Assembly: GCA_964475515.1 (NCBI GenBank)
Contig: CAYYWW010000001.1
Span: forward strand, 1 to 57,968
Reading direction: 5' to 3'
Origin: CAYYWW01 sp964475515
Lineage (GTDB): Archaea; Aenigmatarchaeota; Aenigmatarchaeia; QMZP01
Length of the DNA stretch: 57,968 nt
Of the stretch, positions 57,341 to 57,968 are shown piece after piece. The notes beneath the pieces were generated by a model, which was not told where the DNA came from, searched no databases, and was given only the letters and a program-made list of their open reading frames with translations. Positions within the stretch are counted from its first letter, which is position 1, and every line of letters begins with the position of its first letter. A program made the translations under genes and the position numbers.

Positions 57341-57968
57341 TTAAGCCTCGAATGACAAGGTTCCCTTCATTACTTTAGCTGCCAAGCTTCTTGTGTCGTC
57401 TTTTGTTGTACCTGCTACTATCAATGCTTTGTGACCACTGCCGAATGCATTTTCAACTTCCTTTATTATACCAGTTGTGTAGGCCCATGTTTCACATGTC
57501 ACTGTGTCTTTTAACAACTCAGCGACAAGTGTATTGACACATGGTCCACCAACCAATATAAGATCTCCTGTCAAAGCTGTTGTATCGATTTCTGTGTCTA
57601 ATTTAGCTACAGGTTCTGTAATTTTAACCGCTGTCTCAACGGTTGTTCCACCTGCAGCTGTTGTGAATTTAGGATCGCTTCCAACAGCAACGACAGCAAC
57701 TGATTGCTCGTCAGGATATGTTATTTCAACAAGACCCTGACTGTCAGAATCGTACTTTACTGTTGTTCCGTACCTGTCCATGTACATCGTAACAGAGTTG
57801 TCACTTTCCATTGTTGCACTATACTTTGTAGCAGCTGTCAAAATAGGTGTGCTTATTGTTAAGTCAACGCCTGCACCACTACCGTCCTGAACTTTTACTA
57901 TTATAGCATCTTTAACTTCATTGTTACTGGTGTCCTTACCCTTTTCTTCAAGGATAAGAACTGCTGGA
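57341..57968 (-). CDS. S-layer protein, C-terminal part (5' end outside window)
   Basis: The frame is open from the window edge to a stop at 57341, giving about 208 residues. Beta-rich, Thr/Asp/Val-rich sequence leads to the methanogen-type S-layer C-terminal domain: DLILVGGPCVNTLVAELLKD, IKEVENAFGSGHKALIVAG, TKDDTRSLAAKVMKG. It forms part of the paracrystalline cell wall. Two Cys (CVNT and TCETW) could form a disulfide. The N-terminal signal and most of the protein lie beyond 57968. Confidence 0.85.
   Translation of the reverse strand, partial: PAVLILEEKGKDTSNNEVKDAIIVKVQDGSGAGVDLTISTPILTAATKYSATMESDNSVTMYMDRYGTTVKYDSDSQGLVEITYPDEQSVAVVAVGSDPKFTTAAGGTTVETAVKITEPVAKLDTEIDTTALTGDLILVGGPCVNTLVAELLKDTVTCETWAYTTGIIKEVENAFGSGHKALIVAGTTKDDTRSLAAKVMKGTLSFEA

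Noticed and set aside
1..57968. CRISPR arrays, insertion sequences and integrases
   Set aside because: No regularly spaced repeats, transposase or integrase motifs were seen. The only long direct repeat is the gap-flanking 55-mer.

Overview
This window is a gene-dense, AT-rich (about one third G+C by eye) archaeal chromosome segment. Archaeal markers include EF-1A, a thermosome, L21e/L31e/L39e/S19e, RNA polymerase subunit F, Pus10, Trm56, Taw2, deoxyhypusine synthase, GatDE, GGGP synthase, AMP phosphorylase, an S-layer protein and an MC1-type chromatin protein. The short genes, the PfkA-type phosphofructokinase, the tRNA-Ile with a UAU anticodon and the heavily interrupted tRNA genes fit a DPANN-like or otherwise deep-branching lineage better than a well-studied euryarchaeon. 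That placement is inference. Many genes look leaderless, with a box A about 25-27 bases before the ATG; others carry a GGTGAT-type ribosome binding site.

Layout. 1-5600: tail of an acidic/basic protein, a small Cys protein, an OB-fold protein, Rad50 and Rqc2/NEMF. 5.7-9.9 kb: PPi-type phosphofructokinase, a frameshifted VOC gene, a DHH phosphoesterase with a zinc-finger partner, tRNA-Ser and EF-1A. 10.0-13.8 kb: pilin-like locus A, with two pilin-like proteins followed by zinc-ribbon and coiled-coil proteins (one crossed by an assembly gap). 13.8-19.8 kb: Pus10, a decayed ORF, L21e-RpoF-DUF655, CBS and NUDIX genes, tRNA-Ile, thermosome. 19.9-25.9 kb: pilus locus B, with a coiled-coil protein, three pilin-like proteins, a TadA-like ATPase and two separate TadB/TadC-like membrane proteins. 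25.9-33.6 kb: polyprenol/diacylglycerol kinase-like protein, HTH regulator, ATP-grasp, MscS, tRNA-Pro, a TrmB-like regulator, an operon of Zn protein, asparagine synthetase-like AsnRS paralog and radical SAM protein, tRNA-Arg, GGGP synthase. 33.6-44.4 kb: epimerase, FtsY, PH-domain protein, DUF429, hydrolase, deoxyhypusine synthase, membrane proteins, GluRS, a fused TadC-like protein divergent from a prepilin peptidase, and MC1. 44.5-57.97 kb: AMP phosphorylase, ThrRS, tRNA-Gln, a structured RNA candidate with a 43-aa ORF, GatE/GatD, an Mth938-like protein, Trm56 and a methyltransferase, the Taw2-L31e-L39e-PDCD5-S19e-Rnp4 block, a membrane HTH protein and the 3' part of an S-layer gene.

How the genes fit together. 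GluRS, GatD, GatE and tRNA-Gln suit the indirect Glu-to-Gln-tRNA route, and the AsnRS paralog could supply free asparagine. Pus10, Trm56 and Taw2 modify tRNA. Prepilin peptidase, ATPase, platform proteins and two pilin sets describe at least one Tad/type IV-like surface filament, perhaps two.

The most striking feature is the tRNA set. All five tRNA genes are interrupted: I count 11 putative introns, with four in tRNA-Arg(UCU), three in tRNA-Ile(UAU), two in tRNA-Pro(GGG) and one each in tRNA-Ser(GGA) and tRNA-Gln(CUG). They lie in the D-arm, anticodon stem, anticodon loop and T-loop, and several are only 15-18 nt.
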